Positions 40,966 to 43,221 of a DNA stretch of 43,221 nucleotides are shown here, in pieces. Source of the stretch: Bacteroidales bacterium (lineage in GTDB: Bacteria > Bacteroidota > Bacteroidia > Bacteroidales > Cfx3-03); the NCBI GenBank assembly GCA_023251485.1, contig JAHEYR010000006.1, forward strand, positions 1 through 43,221. The letters run 5' to 3'. The position numbers were made by a program, and so were the translations under genes. A model generated the notes under the pieces. The model worked only from the letters and a program-made list of their open reading frames with translations, had not been told where the DNA came from and searched no databases. Numbering within the stretch: the first letter of the stretch is position 1; each line of letters begins with the position of its first letter.

Positions 40966-41505
40966 TTAAAAGAACAGAAAGAATCCATCAAAGAAGTAAA
41001 TAATACCGGCTACCCCAACAAAGAGACTGAGAATCCAGATATACTTACGTTTTGTCAAAGCCGAAATAGAGGATAAAAGAATTGAAACCTGAAGAAAGAT
41101 GACGGCTATACCAAAAGCACTGGAATGCACTTTGCAATCATCTCTTACCTTTTCGAAATTCTCAGCCTTCTTTTTGATCTCCTTTTTCTCGTCGTTGTAT
41201 TTATTGATTTTCTTGTTGAGTAAATCAATCTGAACTTGATACTGGTTCTGAGCAACTTTTCCTTTTCCCGATTGGTCTAAAATACTTTTTTGAAAAGTCA
41301 TATTGTCTAACTGTGCTTCAAAAACATAGCTCTTGATTCCTTTTGATTGATAGTAAGCCCATTGATCGGAGGCCAGCGATTGGTTCATCAATGATTTCGT
41401 GCTATATCCACCGCCTTTAAATGTTGATAATGTCGCACATACTGCAATTAATACCGTTGTGATGGCAAGGTAATTTGTCCATTTTTCTTTGTTGTCATCA
41501 GCCAT
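40966..41505 (-). CDS. DUF4337-like membrane protein
   Basis: A 179-residue protein with one hydrophobic helix near the N-terminus (WTNYLAITTVLIAVCATLSTF), a charged helical middle section (residues 75-125, many Lys and Glu, coiled-coil-like) and two hydrophobic segments at the C-terminus. The SLMNQSLASDQWAYYQSKGIK stretch is typical of DUF4337 (quoted in two parts: SLMNQSLASDQ, WAYYQSKGIK). Function is unknown. It is transcribed toward the metal-efflux locus and has no evident partner gene. Confidence 0.8.
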   Translation of the reverse strand: MADDNKEKWTNYLAITTVLIAVCATLSTFKGGGYSTKSLMNQSLASDQWAYYQSKGIKSYVFEAQLDNMTFQKSILDQSGKGKVAQNQYQVQIDLLNKKINKYNDEKKEIKKKAENFEKVRDDCKVHSSAFGIAVIFLQVSILLSSISALTKRKYIWILSLFVGVAGIIYFFDGFFLFF

Positions 41506-41650
41506 AACTCAATAATGTTTAAGATGTAATTAATAGTGATAACGACTTTTTGGTTTGAAAGTTTTACAGGGGCACATAATTTTTTTTAAAGAAGGTCTTT
41601 TGGAAAGAAACTTCATTTTTTTGACCACTTTACAAATTTGTATTTTTCAG

Positions 41651-41707
41651 TTCGTCCAGAAAAAGGGGGGGGTTCGTCCTAAAAAGAGGGGGGTTCATAC
41701 AATAAGT
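41651..41707 (+). promoter_or_regulatory. Triple 21-22-bp direct repeat, operator-like (copy 2)
   Basis: TTCGTCC begins at 41651 and 41673, and TTCATAC at 41694, with runs of six to eight G before the second and third units; spacing is 22 and 21 bases. The last unit runs into ACAATAAGT, the same as in the copy at 12562-12610. The shared array suggests one regulator or one recurring element at both loci. The gene-free region 41506-41857 contains this array and a -7 box, and otherwise nothing I can name. Confidence 0.6.
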
Positions 41708-41815
41708 ATGATTTTGCTTGATTTTAGTGGTTTTCAGTCGTAATATTGTATGGATAATAAGCATTAGGATTAGTAGGATTTCAAGATATCAAGAAAACTA
41801 TTTTTTAGTTACCAT

Positions 41816-41823
41816 TAAGTTTG
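41816..41823 (+). promoter_or_regulatory. Candidate -7 box for the putative nuclease gene
   Basis: TAAGTTTG matches TAnnTTTG and lies 35 bases before the ATG at 41858. A -33 TTTG is not evident at the expected spacing. The triple repeat lies about 110-165 bases upstream of it. Confidence 0.45.
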
Positions 41824-41857
41824 TGTTGTTGAAAGATAGAATCTATTTTATTACTAA

Positions 41858-42796
41858 ATGATGAGTTACTTAGAAGATCAAAAGAGAAAAGCGATAACCC
41901 TACGTGATAATTATTTTAAAGATCCCGGGGGAGGAATTTATAATAATTCCTCACATGATTATGTTTTAATGGACCATATGTTAAATCTTTGGTCTGGCGT
42001 AAGAGAAGACGTCGTTGATTATTTTACGCAGAATTCTATCGCTTTTTGTGATAGCATTAATCAACCATCTGGAAATCTCTTGTCGTCTCAGATAGCATGT
42101 TTAAATCATCTCTTCTTTATGCGGCAGCGTGAAGATGTAGCTACTGCTGTTTTACAAAACCTGGATGTCAATGTTAATAAAGCCATTAGAATTAGCAAAG
42201 ATGATAATGAATCAGGATTTGTAATATTTGGAGAGAATGGACATCTGAACTATCTAAACGAACGTAGTAGAATCAGGGGGGGGCAAACCACTTCGCTCGA
42301 TGCGATTATGTTGGGCGAACTAAAGAATGGATCGCTAAAACTATTTGTACTGGAATGGAAATATACTGAGTATTTTACCCACAGTTCGATAGTAAATGAC
42401 GAGAAAGGCGAGATGAGAATGAAGATGTATAAGCCCTTTCTGGACGATCCTTCCTCTCCCTTGAAGCATTGTGATCTTGAAGGGTTGTTTATAGATCCCT
42501 ATTATAAGTTGATGCGTCATACTTTGTTGACAGATCAGATGGTACGCGCTAATGAATATGGCACTACTGATTACCTATTCGTTCATGTGGTTCCATCTCT
42601 GAATTTTGAATTATTGAGGTTTAATCCTGCTTTGCCACAATTACCGGGTTTTACACTCAATGAAACATGGTGTAAATTGTTAAAGACACCTGGAAGGTAT
42701 ATTTCCATTGACCCCAAAGATCTATTGGATCCCGTTCAATATTGTCAGGACACCAGTGCAATCATATCGTATCTTAAGATGAGATATTGGAACTAA
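41858..42796 (+). CDS. Putative nuclease of the PGN_0703 type
   Basis: A 312-residue soluble protein. The segment TSLDAIMLGE followed by LKLFVLEWKYTEYF has the spacing D...ExK expected of a PD-(D/E)xK nuclease core, and the overall look fits the Bacteroidetes family named after PGN_0703 (a putative restriction endonuclease). No methyltransferase gene is next to it in the window, so a classical restriction-modification pair is not shown. ATG codons at 41858 and 41861 are both possible starts. The gene is preceded by copy 2 of the triple repeat. Confidence 0.65.
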   Translation: MMSYLEDQKRKAITLRDNYFKDPGGGIYNNSSHDYVLMDHMLNLWSGVREDVVDYFTQNSIAFCDSINQPSGNLLSSQIACLNHLFFMRQREDVATAVLQNLDVNVNKAIRISKDDNESGFVIFGENGHLNYLNERSRIRGGQTTSLDAIMLGELKNGSLKLFVLEWKYTEYFTHSSIVNDEKGEMRMKMYKPFLDDPSSPLKHCDLEGLFIDPYYKLMRHTLLTDQMVRANEYGTTDYLFVHVVPSLNFELLRFNPALPQLPGFTLNETWCKLLKTPGRYISIDPKDLLDPVQYCQDTSAIISYLKMRYWN

Positions 42797-42807
42797 CCTT
42801 TAGAAAA

Positions 42808-43221
42808 CTATTTCAGGTATGAGGTTCTGAATTCTTTAATCTTCAGGGTACTTTGTGGAGCGACATAGAATCCAAGCTTTGTGCCAAAGAAGGGTTGATA
42901 AGGGCCTGAGTAAAAGAGCTTCATATTGATGAAACAAAACATAGCGCCAGCCACCTTTCTCACGGTTAGCAGGTTGTATTCTTTCTTGTTGAGCATATAG
43001 TGCTTTTCCCAGTCCTGGAGAATTGTCCAGCTTGGATAGTTTTTGGCAACAGTCAGAAAGCCACTTTGGTTGAAGCCGAAGAAATAAAATTTGGAAGCCT
43101 CTTTCCCCCAGATCAGGCCACTACCGGCTTCATTGGGATCACCCTTTTCCAACTTAATCATAGCTTCAATTTCGAAATCACGTTGTTGGTCAATGGCAGT
43201 AACATTCGCATATAATATGGT
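42808..43221 (-). CDS. C-terminal part of a protein with a concanavalin-like (LamG-type) domain, cut by the window
   Basis: The frame stays open to the end of the window (20 more codons beyond the ATG at 43161, reading TILYANVTAIDQQRDFEIEA), so the true start lies outside. The visible 137 residues form the repeat-like pattern FEIEAMIKLEKGDP, GLIWGKEASKFYFFGFNQSG, LTVRKVAGAMFCFIN and PYQPFFGTKLGFYV, typical of a concanavalin/LamG-like jelly-roll domain in Bacteroidetes surface or signalling proteins. The rest of the protein and its function cannot be judged. It converges with the nuclease gene, with 11 bases between them. Confidence 0.7.
   Translation of the reverse strand, partial: TILYANVTAIDQQRDFEIEAMIKLEKGDPNEAGSGLIWGKEASKFYFFGFNQSGFLTVAKNYPSWTILQDWEKHYMLNKKEYNLLTVRKVAGAMFCFINMKLFYSGPYQPFFGTKLGFYVAPQSTLKIKEFRTSYLK

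Noticed and set aside
41858..42796. Complete restriction-modification system
   Set aside because: Only the putative nuclease is present; no DNA methyltransferase or specificity gene is found beside it.

Overview
The window looks like a chromosomal segment from an anaerobic member of the Bacteroidales (phylum Bacteroidota). The indications are TAnnTTTG-type -7 boxes, few Shine-Dalgarno sequences, a GLPGLI-family protein, a GG-leader radical-SAM peptide system, a CzcA-TolC fusion and rubrerythrin-type oxygen defence. I name no genus.

Region 1 (201-9516, minus strand) is a seven-gene operon for a membrane complex built like formate hydrogenlyase / hydrogenase-4: two HyfB-like antiporter subunits, HyfC, HyfE, HyfF, a HyfG-like large subunit and a HyfI-like small subunit fused to a ferredoxin domain. 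The large subunit has lost all four cysteine ligands of the NiFe site. The small subunit has lost three of the four ligands of the proximal iron-sulphur cluster. It therefore belongs with the energy-converting-hydrogenase-related (Ehr) complexes, and its reaction is unknown. Region 2 (9846-11725, minus) holds rubrerythrin, a flavoprotein-rubredoxin fusion and a GNAT acetyltransferase.

Region 3 (about 11.7-30.6 kb, plus strand) is the most interesting part. A 1-kb gene-free stretch carries a long inverted repeat and a triple 21-bp repeat that looks like an operator. It is followed by a small HTH protein and seven tightly packed glycosyltransferase genes; the first ends in a PqqD-like domain, the fold that RiPP enzymes use to bind leader peptides. 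Next come a TonB-dependent-receptor-like outer membrane protein, a 66-residue GG-leader precursor peptide, a GLPGLI protein, two radical SAM proteins, a C39-peptidase ABC exporter and its HlyD-type adaptor. My reading is that one co-directional locus makes, modifies, trims and exports a small peptide, and that the glycosyltransferases may decorate it. That would be a glycosylated radical-SAM RiPP, a hypothesis and not a proven system. Base composition is mosaic: the glycosyltransferase and maturase genes are very AT-rich, while the exporter is near 50% GC in a sampled stretch.

Region 4 (30.6-33.1 kb) has two short-period tandem repeat arrays, then a gamma-carbonic anhydrase-like gene and nadB on the minus strand. 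Region 5 (33.5-40.8 kb, plus) is a divalent-metal efflux locus: a small Cys/His-rich exported protein, a CzcA-type RND pump fused to a TolC-like protein, its lipoprotein adaptor and a His-rich CDF transporter. Region 6 (40.9-43.2 kb) has a DUF4337-like membrane protein, a second copy of the triple repeat, a putative PGN_0703-type nuclease and the 3' end of a protein with a concanavalin-like domain that runs off the window. I saw no tRNA, rRNA, CRISPR array or transposase.
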